From NCBI GenBank assembly GCA_014762585.1, contig JABURN010000095.1, positions 1 through 24,205 of the forward strand: a stretch of 24,205 nucleotides of DNA, in the 5' to 3' direction. Each line of letters opens with the position of its first letter. The first letter of the stretch is position 1. Of this stretch, positions 5,677 through 14,365 are shown piece by piece. Source of the stretch: Methylophaga sp. GTDB lineage: Bacteria; Pseudomonadota; Gammaproteobacteria; Nitrosococcales; Methylophagaceae. A model generated the notes under the pieces. The model saw nothing but the letters and a program-made list of their open reading frames with translations, did no database searches and was not told the origin of the DNA. The translations under genes and the position numbers were made by a program.

Positions 5677-6891
5677 TCAGACCAGCTGAGTTTTTAAATC
5701 AAGTGATGAGAAGACTTCCCGCGCTATCTGCAGTTCTTCATCAGTGGCTATGACGAGAACTCGAATTGCACTATCAGTGCTGGAAATGTCCGCCGACGGG
5801 TCCCTGTTATCGACATTTTTCTGCTTATCCAGTGACAGTCCGAACGGCTCGAGTCCATCACAGCAAAGCGCACGAATCAGGCTGGCGTTTTCACCGATAC
5901 CGCCGGTGAACACCAGCGCATCGACTCGTCCCAGGGCGACAAGATAAGCGCCGATATATTTGCGAATATGGTAAACAAACATCTCCAGCGCCAGTTTCGC
6001 CTTCACATCATCCTTTTCAGCCCGTTCAATAATCTCACGCATATCGTGGCTGCCGCAGATCGCCTGCAGACCTGAGTCAAAGTTGAGCTGCCGGGCGATC
6101 TCGTCGGCGCTCATACCATGCCTTTGCTGCAGATACAGCGGAATCGAGGCATCCAGATCGCCACTACGGCTGCCCATCATCAAGCCTTCCAGCGGGGTGA
6201 AGCCCATCGAAGTATCCATGCTTTTACCCTGACGAATGGCACAGGCACTGTCACCGTTACCCAGGTGTAAAGTGATGAGATTGAGCTGATCCAGCGGTTT
6301 GTCGAGCATTTCGGCGGCTTTGCCGGCGATATATTGATGTGAACTGCCATGGAAGCCATAACGGCGAATACCAAATTCACTGAACCATTGCTCCGGCACC
6401 GGATAGCGATAGGCATAGTCGGGCATGCTGTGATGAAATGCAGTGTCGAACACCGCGACCTGCGGCAGCTCGTCAAACAGCGCCATACATAAGCGGATTC
6501 CCTGCAGGTTGGCGGGGAGATGCTGGGGGGCCAGATATTCAAGTTCGGCTATTTGCTCGACGAGTGCCGGCGTCAATTGAACCGGCTCGATAAATGCCGT
6601 GCCCCCATGCACGACGCGGTGGCCGATAGCATCCAGTGTCAGGTCTGCCTGTTGCAGTGCTTCAGTCAGATCGCGCTGAACTATCTCAAAAGCTGCCGCA
6701 TGATCTTTAAATTCAGCCGTTTCCTCGCTGTTTTCCGGTTTGTCACCGCTATAGCGCGTCAGTTGGTGTTTGCCGCTTTTCTGAGCAATACCGGTGACCG
6801 CGCCGGCCAGCAGCGTGGTGGCTGCCGGCAAGGCGACGATTTTGAATTTAATCGAAGAACTGCCACAGTTCAGAACCAGAATATGTTTCAT
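5677..6891 (-). CDS. ackA: Acetate kinase
   Basis: This 404-residue cytoplasmic enzyme interconverts acetyl phosphate + ADP and acetate + ATP. Its length and motifs are standard: the N-terminal VLNCGSSSIKFKI (about 5-17), GHRVVHGG, VFDTAFHHSMPDYAYRYPVP, the phosphate-binding GFHGSSHQYI, LHLGNGDSACAI, MGFTPLEGLMMGSRSGD, and the C-terminal FTGGIGENA. It starts 8 bp after the phosphoketolase stop and is surely co-transcribed with it. The pair turns sugar phosphate into acetate with substrate-level ATP synthesis. Phosphotransacetylase could instead use the acetyl phosphate, but no pta gene is in the window. Confidence 0.97.
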   Translation of the reverse strand: MKHILVLNCGSSSIKFKIVALPAATTLLAGAVTGIAQKSGKHQLTRYSGDKPENSEETAEFKDHAAAFEIVQRDLTEALQQADLTLDAIGHRVVHGGTAFIEPVQLTPALVEQIAELEYLAPQHLPANLQGIRLCMALFDELPQVAVFDTAFHHSMPDYAYRYPVPEQWFSEFGIRRYGFHGSSHQYIAGKAAEMLDKPLDQLNLITLHLGNGDSACAIRQGKSMDTSMGFTPLEGLMMGSRSGDLDASIPLYLQQRHGMSADEIARQLNFDSGLQAICGSHDMREIIERAEKDDVKAKLALEMFVYHIRKYIGAYLVALGRVDALVFTGGIGENASLIRALCCDGLEPFGLSLDKQKNVDNRDPSADISSTDSAIRVLVIATDEELQIAREVFSSLDLKTQLV

Positions 6892-6899
6892 CGAAAGCC

Positions 6900-9278
6900 T
6901 TACTGACCCGGCCAGACCCAGTCCGCATATTCGGGTTTATCGACGCCATACTCATAAGCATAGAGGCGACATTCAATCTGCGCATCTTTCAGTTGCTGTT
7001 TGGCATGGGCGCCAATGGTCTGAAGCCTGTCAACACGATCAATCACATCCATGGCCAGACTGAAACGGTCAATTTCATTCTGAATGGCCAGCTCCAGAGG
7101 CGTGTTGATATTGCCTTTCTCTTTATAGCCACGCACATGAATATTTTTGTGATTAGTGCGGCGATAAGCCAGCCGGTGCACCAGCCAGGGGTAACCGTGG
7201 AAATTGAAAATGACCGGCTTATCGCGGGTAAACAGGTTATCGAAATCTTTATCGGTCAGTCCATGCGGATGCTCGGTCTCCGGCAGTAATTTGAACAGAT
7301 CCACCACATTGATAAAGCGCACTTTGAGGTCGGGGAAATGCTCATGCAGCAGTGCCACCGCAGCCAGAGCTTCCTGGGTTGGAATATCGCCGCAGCCGAC
7401 CATGACCACATCCGGTTCCTGACCCTGATCGGAACTGGCCCAGTCCCAGATCCCCAGACCTTTGGTACAGTGTTTCACTGCCTCATCGATGCTCAGAAAC
7501 TGCAGATGTTTCTGTTTATCAGCGACGATCACATTGACGTAGTTATCAGCACGCAGGCAGTGATCGGCGACCGATAGAAGACAGTTGGCATCAGGTGGCA
7601 GGTAAATCCGGCAGACGCTGGGGCTTTTGTTGACCACCAGATCCAGGAAGCCGGGATCCTGATGGGTAAAGCCATTATGATCCTGACGCCAGACAGTGCT
7701 GGTAATCAGCAGGTTGAGAGATGACAGCGGTGCCCGCCAGTCAATCTGGTTGCAGATATCCAGCCACTTGGCGTGCTGGTTGAACATGGAATCAATCACA
7801 TGCACAAAGGCTTCATAGCTGGACAGGAAGCCATGGCGCCCGGTCAGCAGATAGCCCTCAAGCCAGCCTTCCAGCGTATGTTCTGACAGCATTTCCAGCA
7901 CCCGGCCATCGCGAGATAACTGACCGCCGTCTTCGTCTTCCGGGAGCATATCAGCCATCCACAGCTTTTTACTGGCGTCATAGACATCATCGAGCTTGTT
8001 CGAGGTGTTTTCATCAGGCCCGAACACCCGGAAGTTGCTCATGTTCTTCTTCATGATGTCGCGCAGGAAACAACCCAGCGGACGAGTATTTTCAACAGAA
8101 TCCACACCCGGCGAGTTAAGCGCCGCTGCATAATCATAGAAGTCCGGCATCTTCAGGTCTTTGCGCACCAGTCCGCCGTTGGCATGCGGGTTGGCGCTCA
8201 TGCGCCTGTGACCTTTTGGCGCCAGTGCTTTCAGCTCAGGGATCAGGCGCCCGTTATCATCAAACAGCTCATGCGGACGATAGCTGAGCAGCCAGTCTTC
8301 CAGCTGTTTCAGATGCTGGGCATTATCCTTCACACCGGCCAGTGGCACCTGATGTGCGCGCCAGAATCCTTCGACTTTATGGCCGTCAACCTTATCCGGT
8401 CCAGTCCAGCCTTTGGGACTGCGCAGCACGATCATCGGCCAGCGTGGGCGTTCAACTTCATCAGATGCGCGCGCTTTGTCCTGAATCGATTGGATATCGT
8501 TAACACATTGTTCCATGGTCGCCGCCATTTTGGCGTGCATTTCCATCGGATTGCTGCCTTCCACAAAATACGGGGTCCAGCCATAACCTTTGAACAGATC
8601 TTCCAACTCCTGGTGCGAAATGCGTGACAGCAGGGTCGGGTTATTAATCTTGTAACCATTGAGATGCAGCACCGGTAATACGGCGCCGTCGCGTTTCGGG
8701 TTCAAGAACTTATTGGAATGCCAGGACGTCGCCAGTGGGCCGGTTTCAGCTTCACCGTCACCAACCATGACGGTGACCAGCAGGTCCGGGTTATCAAAGG
8801 CGGCGCCAAAGGCATGCGACAGGCTGTAACCCAGCTCACCACCTTCATGAATCGATCCCGGTGTTTCCGGCGTGCAGTGACTGCCGATGCCGCCGGGAAA
8901 GGAAAAGGATTTGAAGAACTGACGCAGTCCGTCAACATCTTCACCTTTATTGGGGTAGATTTCTGAGTAGGTCCCCTCCAGGTAGACCGGTGCCAGTACG
9001 CCCGGAGCACCATGGCCCGGGCCGGCAAGGAAAATGGCGTTGAGATCAAACTTGTTGATCAGCCGGTTCATGTGGATGTAGGTAAAACTCAGGCCCGGGC
9101 TCGCACCCCAGTGTCCCAGCAGGCGGTTTTTGATGTGTGTGGGTTTAAGTTTGCTGCGAAGCAGCGGATTATCCTGCAGGTAAATCATGCCCGCAGCGAG
9201 GTAGTTACAGGCACGCCAGTAGGCATGCATCTGTTCCAGCGTGGTCTTATCGAGCTCAATATCCTGTAAAGCACCCAT
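6900..9278 (-). CDS. xfp: Phosphoketolase (xylulose-5-phosphate/fructose-6-phosphate)
   Basis: This is a 792-residue thiamine diphosphate enzyme of normal family length. It cleaves xylulose 5-phosphate or fructose 6-phosphate with phosphate, giving acetyl phosphate plus glyceraldehyde 3-phosphate or erythrose 4-phosphate. Signatures are EGGELGY (145-151) and [20 protein letters not shown] leading into [13 protein letters not shown] (158-190), the ThDP/metal site. [18 protein letters not shown] near 48-65 is also characteristic. The ATG at 9278 has GAGG upstream. Joined with ackA it forms a carbon-conserving route to C2 units. Such operons occur in methylotrophs that assimilate formaldehyde through the ribulose monophosphate cycle. 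Preference for either substrate cannot be read from sequence alone. Confidence 0.97.
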   Translation of the reverse strand: MGALQDIELDKTTLEQMHAYWRACNYLAAGMIYLQDNPLLRSKLKPTHIKNRLLGHWGASPGLSFTYIHMNRLINKFDLNAIFLAGPGHGAPGVLAPVYLEGTYSEIYPNKGEDVDGLRQFFKSFSFPGGIGSHCTPETPGSIHEGGELGYSLSHAFGAAFDNPDLLVTVMVGDGEAETGPLATSWHSNKFLNPKRDGAVLPVLHLNGYKINNPTLLSRISHQELEDLFKGYGWTPYFVEGSNPMEMHAKMAATMEQCVNDIQSIQDKARASDEVERPRWPMIVLRSPKGWTGPDKVDGHKVEGFWRAHQVPLAGVKDNAQHLKQLEDWLLSYRPHELFDDNGRLIPELKALAPKGHRRMSANPHANGGLVRKDLKMPDFYDYAAALNSPGVDSVENTRPLGCFLRDIMKKNMSNFRVFGPDENTSNKLDDVYDASKKLWMADMLPEDEDGGQLSRDGRVLEMLSEHTLEGWLEGYLLTGRHGFLSSYEAFVHVIDSMFNQHAKWLDICNQIDWRAPLSSLNLLITSTVWRQDHNGFTHQDPGFLDLVVNKSPSVCRIYLPPDANCLLSVADHCLRADNYVNVIVADKQKHLQFLSIDEAVKHCTKGLGIWDWASSDQGQEPDVVMVGCGDIPTQEALAAVALLHEHFPDLKVRFINVVDLFKLLPETEHPHGLTDKDFDNLFTRDKPVIFNFHGYPWLVHRLAYRRTNHKNIHVRGYKEKGNINTPLELAIQNEIDRFSLAMDVIDRVDRLQTIGAHAKQQLKDAQIECRLYAYEYGVDKPEYADWVWPGQ

Positions 9279-9357
9279 AATGCAGTCCTCAAGTCAGAGT
9301 ATGAAAACTGTAACGGCTTTAGATGTCATCGTGATTAAAGCGTCACAAGGTAGGTTG

Positions 9358-9373
9358 TGATCAGACTTGATCA
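9358..9373. promoter_or_regulatory. Paired TGATCA boxes upstream of xfp
   Basis: TGATCA occurs at 9358-9363 and again at 9368-9373, a 10-bp period, 80-95 bp before the xfp start. Two palindromic hexamers on one helical face could bind a dimeric regulator. No known operator is matched, so this is only a candidate. Confidence 0.25.
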
Positions 9374-9416
9374 TGTTGCAGCAGATTACAAGAGGGCGGG
9401 GATTAAAAGGGAAAAT

Positions 9417-10367
9417 TTACCTGGGCAGGGCGATAAAGGTGCCGTCATTCAATCGGGTCATCTCACGCATCAGCACACTGAAGCGATCAGTAGTGCCGGC
9501 TGAAATAAAGCCCACCGCGTGAATTCTGGCCAGCCGCCGGCCCGAGCTTAATACTTTGTTCTGTTCGGTCACTGTTTTAATCACCGCATCATAGCTGCCG
9601 CCCGAATATTCATCACCAAACACATAAATCGAGGTGGTGATATTGGGTTTGGCGTATTTTCTCAGCGCTACCGTCAGCCCTTCAACCGGACTGGAATTGG
9701 ACACCGCATTCCATTTTGAGAAAAGCGAAATGACATTTTTACGGCGGGACGGCGTGTCCGGGATCCAGCGGCCGTCATAACCGGAAATCAGAGATTTACC
9801 CATATCATTCAGCACCTGAAAGCCCTTCACCTCAGGGTGAATATTCAACACATTAATCAGTTCAGTTGAGACCGATCCCCAGATGCTTTTCATACTGCCC
9901 GAGGTATCAACGATAAACACGACGTAGTCGCTGTCGACCGGGATACCGCCTACCTCATCATCACGTTCGCTGACTGGAGGCCGTGGTGTGCTCAATGAAG
10001 CCTGTTTCAGACGTTCCTCAACAAGACTCAGCCCCTCGACGGATTCGTTCATGGTCTCAGCTTGTTTCTCAAGCGTTTTGAGCTCCTGCTGTAAGGCAGA
10101 TGAAGCCTGCTTGATCGACGCTTTCTGATCCGAGAGCGATTCCAGTGCCGCCAAATCGTCATGCAGGGTCTGTTCAATTTCTGTGACCGAATTCTGCAGC
10201 GACAATAGTGAGGCCAGCAGCGCGCTGACTTCATCGGCACCAGCCTGGCTACGGTCGATATCGGTTTTGGAAATCAGGATTAGCATGACCACCGCGCCGA
10301 AGCCGCAGGAAATCACATCCAGGAAGGACAGGCTGAAAATATCGAGGCCTCTGCTACGTCGTTTCAT
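9417..10367 (-). CDS. VWA-domain protein with MotB/ExbD-like N-terminal helix (paralogue 2)
   Basis: This 316-residue protein has a basic cytoplasmic tail, one N-terminal membrane helix (about 11-33) with the motif FLDVISCGFGAVVMLI and Asp17 at its start, a coiled-coil stretch (about 45-125), and a VWA domain (about 146-316). The metal site is DTSGS (154-158) with SSP near 225 and GDEYS near 251. Asp at the entrance of a single helix followed by a periplasmic domain is the arrangement of MotB, ExbD and TolR, where the Asp carries protons. The neighbouring gene encodes a MotA/TolQ-type partner. Its ATG overlaps the previous stop (ATGA). It is the last gene of the eight-gene operon. Its role in a proton-driven complex is inferred. 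Confidence 0.85.
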   Translation of the reverse strand: MKRRSRGLDIFSLSFLDVISCGFGAVVMLILISKTDIDRSQAGADEVSALLASLLSLQNSVTEIEQTLHDDLAALESLSDQKASIKQASSALQQELKTLEKQAETMNESVEGLSLVEERLKQASLSTPRPPVSERDDEVGGIPVDSDYVVFIVDTSGSMKSIWGSVSTELINVLNIHPEVKGFQVLNDMGKSLISGYDGRWIPDTPSRRKNVISLFSKWNAVSNSSPVEGLTVALRKYAKPNITTSIYVFGDEYSGGSYDAVIKTVTEQNKVLSSGRRLARIHAVGFISAGTTDRFSVLMREMTRLNDGTFIALPR

Positions 10368-11425
10368 GGCCAGTTACTCGCCGGGCTGATCACAATGCCG
10401 CGCTGGCTGGCAGCCCACAGCCAGTATTGGTAGGCCGCTTCCGGATCGCCTTCAATCGGCAGCAGAATCACATCCACCTGGGAACCAAAGCTGCCACTTT
10501 CTTTGATGGTCTGCTGGAACAGCCGCTTACGACATTCACCACTGATGGTTTTCGCCGTGCCGGTCAGCGAACTGCAGTCTGAGAATGGGTTCAGGCTCTT
10601 AAAGCGGGACTCACCCTGGGTCGGCAGACCATCGGTAATGACATAGACATTACTGGGTGAAAAGCTTTTGATGGCGTTCAGACCTTTCTGCAGATTGGTA
10701 GCCCCGGTTGGCACCAGACCACTGGCTTCGCGGATGATGCTACCGGCTGACTCACTGCTGGCACTCATCCAGCCCTTGCCGCCCAGCTGTTTTGCCTCTT
10801 CATTGTAGGCCATTACCAGCACCTCACTGTTTTGCGGCAGTCTTGCCAGCATCCAGCTTAGAACTCGCTGGGTTCGCTGCCACTTGGGGGCCTTGAGCTT
10901 GTTCTGATCGCTGCCGCTCTTGGTTTTGATGATATCGATCAGTTTTTCATTGGTCATGGAGGCGCTGGCATCCAATAAGATGGCAATCCTGCTGCCCTCG
11001 ATCTTCAGCCCCAGCAAATACTGCTCTTGATTGACCTGACGGGTTTCAACCAGATCTTGTTTCTCTGGCACCTTGATGCGGGTGATACTCTGTTTCAGTT
11101 CATCCAGGGTTGCGCTGGCGGAGTCAAAAGCCTCATTTTTGGCCTGCAAATCAGCCTGTTGTGAAGACAGGCTCTGTCGCAGACTGGCGATATCGATGTT
11201 TTCCTGTTGCAGCTGCTGGCGGATCTCATCCAGACGCTGTTGTGATTCATCTCTGGCTTGTTTCAGCTGGCTGATGTCGTTTTTGAGGTTCTCAATTTCG
11301 GCCGGGGCTTCATCCACGCTCTGCTTGACCAGCATAAATACCAGGATCACCGCGCCCAGCCCGCAGGACATGATGTCCAGAAAGGCAAGGCTTGATCCTT
11401 CAGCGCGACGCGGTTTATGTGCCAA
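10364..11425 (-). CDS. VWA-domain protein with MotB/ExbD-like N-terminal helix (paralogue 1)
   Basis: This 353-residue protein has the same plan as the next gene: basic tail, N-terminal helix (about 12-34) with FLDIMSCGLGAVILVFM and Asp17, and a long heptad-like Gln/Leu/Asp-rich coiled coil (about 42-118). A VWA domain follows (about 144-353) with metal-site DASAS (152-156), TGATN (about 240-244) and ITDGLPT (263-269), so the MIDAS looks complete. Two cysteines (SDCSSL and GECRKR) may form a disulfide if the domain is periplasmic. It lies 6 bp after the MotA/TolQ-type gene and overlaps the next gene by 4 bp. The Asp17 motif is shared almost exactly with paralogue 2, suggesting that the two form a heterodimer inside one channel. 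Confidence 0.85.
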   Translation of the reverse strand: MAHKPRRAEGSSLAFLDIMSCGLGAVILVFMLVKQSVDEAPAEIENLKNDISQLKQARDESQQRLDEIRQQLQQENIDIASLRQSLSSQQADLQAKNEAFDSASATLDELKQSITRIKVPEKQDLVETRQVNQEQYLLGLKIEGSRIAILLDASASMTNEKLIDIIKTKSGSDQNKLKAPKWQRTQRVLSWMLARLPQNSEVLVMAYNEEAKQLGGKGWMSASSESAGSIIREASGLVPTGATNLQKGLNAIKSFSPSNVYVITDGLPTQGESRFKSLNPFSDCSSLTGTAKTISGECRKRLFQQTIKESGSFGSQVDVILLPIEGDPEAAYQYWLWAASQRGIVISPASNWP

Positions 11426-11431
11426 GACTTA

Positions 11432-12214
11432 TCACCGGATGCGACGCAGCAGAAACCTGTCGCAGTATTCCTGGGTATCGACAACCTGGCTGTCCTGCAG
11501 GCGTTGTAGCTGGTGGAACAGAAACATCAGAAAGATACTGATTAACAGGGCAACCAGGGTGGAGTTAAAGGCAATACCGAGACTGTCAGTCATACCGGCG
11601 ATATCACCTGCCAGCGCTTCATCGGCCTGAGACAGCGCCTGACCGATACCGCGTACCGTGCCGATAAAACCTATCGATGGAATCGCCCAGATGAGATAGC
11701 GGATCATGGTGTTTTCGGAATCCTGCTTGACCGCGATTGCTTCCAGGTTGCTCTCGATTGCGTCTGACAGATTCTGAACATTATCCGTAGAGCTGTAGCG
11801 CCATAGAGCTGAACGCAGCGTCTGTACCAGCGGTGAATGACGGCAGTCTTCGGGAATATCATTATCCAGTCGCTGAATAATACCGTTGACGTCAAGATCA
11901 TGGCGGGCATTAGTCTCTTCACTGTTTTCTATACGGACGTCTTCAATCAGATCCACATTGTAGAGATACTTGGTTTTGAGGATCTCGCGATAAGCGCTGC
12001 CAATCAGAAAGCAGCCCCACAGCAGCAGGATGAAGCAGATCTGTTGTTCATAATCCTTGATTAGTACCACGATATCGCGTGGTGCAGATTGTCCCTGCGC
12101 CGCGGCTTCTGCCATTAACTGTGCCGCTTCGGGCCGGACATAGGCGATAAACAGCATATGCACCACAATCACCGACACCACCAGCGCGGCGAAATTTTTC
12201 AGTGTTTCGTTCAT
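11432..12214 (-). CDS. MotA/TolQ/ExbB-family proton channel protein
   Basis: This 260-residue inner-membrane protein has hydrophobic helices near 6-26, 58-75, 170-193 and 208-236 and a cytoplasmic loop between the second and third. The last two helices carry the family core: IPSIGFIGTVRGIGQAL (178-194) and GMTDSLGIAFNSTLVALLIS (207-226), comparable to the LGLIGTV and small-residue/Thr helices of ExbB and TolQ. Family members form a pentamer around a dimer of Asp-bearing helices and convert proton flow into motion. The two downstream VWA proteins supply such helices. It starts 2 bp after the 46-residue peptide stop. It is not TolQ or ExbB proper, because tolRAB, exbD or tonB are absent. Confidence 0.87.
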   Translation of the reverse strand: MNETLKNFAALVVSVIVVHMLFIAYVRPEAAQLMAEAAAQGQSAPRDIVVLIKDYEQQICFILLLWGCFLIGSAYREILKTKYLYNVDLIEDVRIENSEETNARHDLDVNGIIQRLDNDIPEDCRHSPLVQTLRSALWRYSSTDNVQNLSDAIESNLEAIAVKQDSENTMIRYLIWAIPSIGFIGTVRGIGQALSQADEALAGDIAGMTDSLGIAFNSTLVALLISIFLMFLFHQLQRLQDSQVVDTQEYCDRFLLRRIR

Positions 12215-12216
12215 GT

Positions 12217-12357
12217 TCAGATATCCACCGGAAAGGACACGGGCGAGTTAAGACTGATGACCGGTTTACCGGCATAGACCTTGTGCGCGGTAAAGCCAAT
12301 GATTAACAGCAGCAGGACAGCGCCCAGCAGCGCCCCAAATTTTTTAACGCGTGACAT
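12217..12357 (-). CDS. 46-residue single-helix membrane peptide
   Basis: This tiny gene is wedged between the PEGA/FGE-like gene (10 bp upstream) and the proton channel gene (2 bp downstream). The peptide starts MSRVKKFGALLGAVLLLLII and ends SLNSPVSFPVDI, giving a basic N-tail, one membrane helix (about 7-25) and a short polar C-tail on the far side (or a signal-peptide-like cut after VYA). GAGGGG lies 6 bases before the chosen ATG at 12357. Another in-frame ATG at 12363 directly abuts that site and is less likely. I recognise no family. Its position suggests an accessory subunit or assembly factor of the channel. Confidence 0.75.
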   Translation of the reverse strand: MSRVKKFGALLGAVLLLLIIGFTAHKVYAGKPVISLNSPVSFPVDI

Positions 12358-12367
12358 TGTCATCCCC

Positions 12368-14365
12368 TCAATATACAAATCGACCCAGCCTGAAACCGAG
12401 TGTCTCGGACCCCTCACTCTTGCCGTCACGATAGGAAGCGCGAAGCTCGGTTAAAGAACCTGAGCGCCAGTTGGCGCCTTTAATCACACGGCTGGTGGTG
12501 AGGCTGGTATCAAGCTCGTGCGGTTGAGCCGTGCTCGTGGTCGGTGGTATCAGTGTATAGGCATCGTGAGTCCACTCACTGACATTGCCGCCCATATCAA
12601 ACAGCCCCGACAGCTCGCGCTGCATCGACATGACCGGTGCCACCCCGGCATAAGCATCATCATAGCGCGGCACATAAACCGGCACACTGCCTTTGGTCGA
12701 GACATCAGCGATATTGGCGGCATTTTTAGGAATCGTCTGGCTGTCGCCCCAGACAAAGCGGCTTTGCTCCCCTCTGCCAGCTTTTCTGGCAAGCCATTCC
12801 CATTCGGCCTCGGTCAGTAAGCGATAGCCATCGGCGCGGGGGTTAACGCCTGTAAGATTGTTGCCGCTGAATTGATATACCGGCTGCAGGTCTTCTTCCC
12901 GGCTCAGCCAGTTGGCATATTGGGCAGCTTCAACCCAGCTCACACCCGTGGCTGGCAGCTGTGGTTGGCCGCTATGGGCCTTATCGAACTGCGCATAGGC
13001 GGCGTTCGTGACTTCGTTGCGTCCGGCATAAAACGGCCGGGTCATGGCGACAGTTCTGATAAATTCATTGGCACGCTGGCCCGGTTCCCCCCGTGGCGCA
13101 CCCATTTTGATCGACCCGCTGGGTTTAAACAGCACCATCTCGCCCCCGGCTTTGGTTTTATAAATGGGCGGGGCAGCGGCAAGCCGAGCTTCGGCTTCCG
13201 GTACCATAACGGCGTGCACCGTCGCTGTGGTACTGGCTTTCGGCGTCACAGTCTGCCTGATTGTCCGGTAGCCAGACGCGCGGATTTCTATCTGATGCGG
13301 AATCGCCATCAGGCGAGTCTCAAAAGGCGTGTCACCTACTTTTTTGCCATTGATAAAGACCTCAGCCGCTTTGCTGGCAGTGACTTCAAGCGTCCCTATT
13401 TCCTGTTTCAGGCTGAAATCAAGATGCCGGGTTTCTTCAGCTTCCAACGTCAACGTCTCTGACTGACTGAAATAGCCGGGCTTTTGGTAACGCAAGACAC
13501 TCTCCTGACCCGCCTTGAGCCGGATCTTGCCCTGTGGATTCACATTGATACCGTTCAGCGTCAGTGTGCCACCAGCAGGTTGCAGATTGACCGTAACCCC
13601 GGCGCTTTTGGCTGCCAGCCGGTAAAGACGGCTCAGTCTGGGTTCAGCCTGGGTCAGTTCAAGCTGCTCTGTACTGGGGTCAAAACCGGCTTTGCTGACT
13701 TCGACCTTGTAAGATCCGCCGACCAGTGACAATGTGAGCGGTGTCTGCCCCTGTGTTTCGCCATCAATGCTCACCGCTGCGCCTTCAGGGCTGCTGTTGA
13801 TTTCAAGCTCGCCCTGAAGCGGCGACAGGTTGGGCATCTTTTCCATGACTTCACCGGGTTTCAGTGCCAGACTCAGAGTTAGTGGCTGGTAATAGGGGTG
13901 GCTGATTTCAATCTGATAGTCTCCCGGCTCAAGCTGCTGTTCGAGCGTATCCGCCACCGCAATCATTGAACCGTTGACAGACCAGCGGGTTTTATTGTCT
14001 TTGATGGGGGAAGTCAACAACAGCCGGGCCGGCAGCGGTTCCAGCACCAACTGAATCACCTTGCCGAAATCCTGGTTGGCAATCGTGCGTGTCTGCGCTT
14101 TATAGCCCGCTGCCCGGGCTTCAATCCCGGCTTTTGCTGTCAGGCTGTAGAGGTGATGATTAATAACCCATGCCAGACCGGAAACGGCTGAAACCTCGGC
14201 CTGGTCGCTGATGCTGGTGGGGAGTACTTCAATACGGCTGGCCTTGGCAATGATCAGCAGACTGACGACGATCAGTACCACCAGCAGGCTGCCGGCGCTC
14301 CAGAGCAAACGGCGACGTCGGCTCTGGCGTTTGGCTTGCAGAACGGCCTGTTTAAATTCGCTCAT
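12368..14365 (-). CDS. Membrane-anchored PEGA-repeat protein with cysteine-free FGE/SUMF-like domain
   Basis: This 665-residue protein has a basic cytoplasmic tail, one membrane helix (about 19-40), then several PEGA-like beta units: about 115-170 (degenerate), 184-245 with SSPEGAAVSIDGETQGQTPL, 256-318 (degenerate) and 324-388 with VFINGKKVGDTPF. A formylglycine-generating-enzyme-like (C-type-lectin-like) domain follows at about 405-665, shown by RNEVTNAAYAQF, GVSWVEAAQYANWLS, YRLLTEAEWEWLARKA, GLFDMGGNVSEWTHDAY, VIKGANWRSG and LGFRLGR. True FGEs use two cysteines in the C-terminal strand region. This protein has no cysteine at all, so it is probably a binding or scaffold domain, not an oxidase. 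It overlaps the preceding gene by 14 bp. Confidence 0.87.
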   Translation of the reverse strand: MSEFKQAVLQAKRQSRRRRLLWSAGSLLVVLIVVSLLIIAKASRIEVLPTSISDQAEVSAVSGLAWVINHHLYSLTAKAGIEARAAGYKAQTRTIANQDFGKVIQLVLEPLPARLLLTSPIKDNKTRWSVNGSMIAVADTLEQQLEPGDYQIEISHPYYQPLTLSLALKPGEVMEKMPNLSPLQGELEINSSPEGAAVSIDGETQGQTPLTLSLVGGSYKVEVSKAGFDPSTEQLELTQAEPRLSRLYRLAAKSAGVTVNLQPAGGTLTLNGINVNPQGKIRLKAGQESVLRYQKPGYFSQSETLTLEAEETRHLDFSLKQEIGTLEVTASKAAEVFINGKKVGDTPFETRLMAIPHQIEIRASGYRTIRQTVTPKASTTATVHAVMVPEAEARLAAAPPIYKTKAGGEMVLFKPSGSIKMGAPRGEPGQRANEFIRTVAMTRPFYAGRNEVTNAAYAQFDKAHSGQPQLPATGVSWVEAAQYANWLSREEDLQPVYQFSGNNLTGVNPRADGYRLLTEAEWEWLARKAGRGEQSRFVWGDSQTIPKNAANIADVSTKGSVPVYVPRYDDAYAGVAPVMSMQRELSGLFDMGGNVSEWTHDAYTLIPPTTSTAQPHELDTSLTTSRVIKGANWRSGSLTELRASYRDGKSEGSETLGFRLGRFVY

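Noticed and set aside
9343-9362. CRP-like site upstream of xfp (TGTGA ... TCACG)
   Set aside because: The half-sites are separated by 8 bases, not 6, so the spacing is wrong.
9417-12214. The MotA/TolQ-type gene and partners as a Zorya-type phage defence system
   Set aside because: There is no OmpA-type ZorB, no helicase or nuclease gene, and the other operon members are exported envelope proteins.
12368-14365. An active sulfatase-maturing enzyme
   Set aside because: The protein has no cysteine and no sulfatase gene is present in the window.
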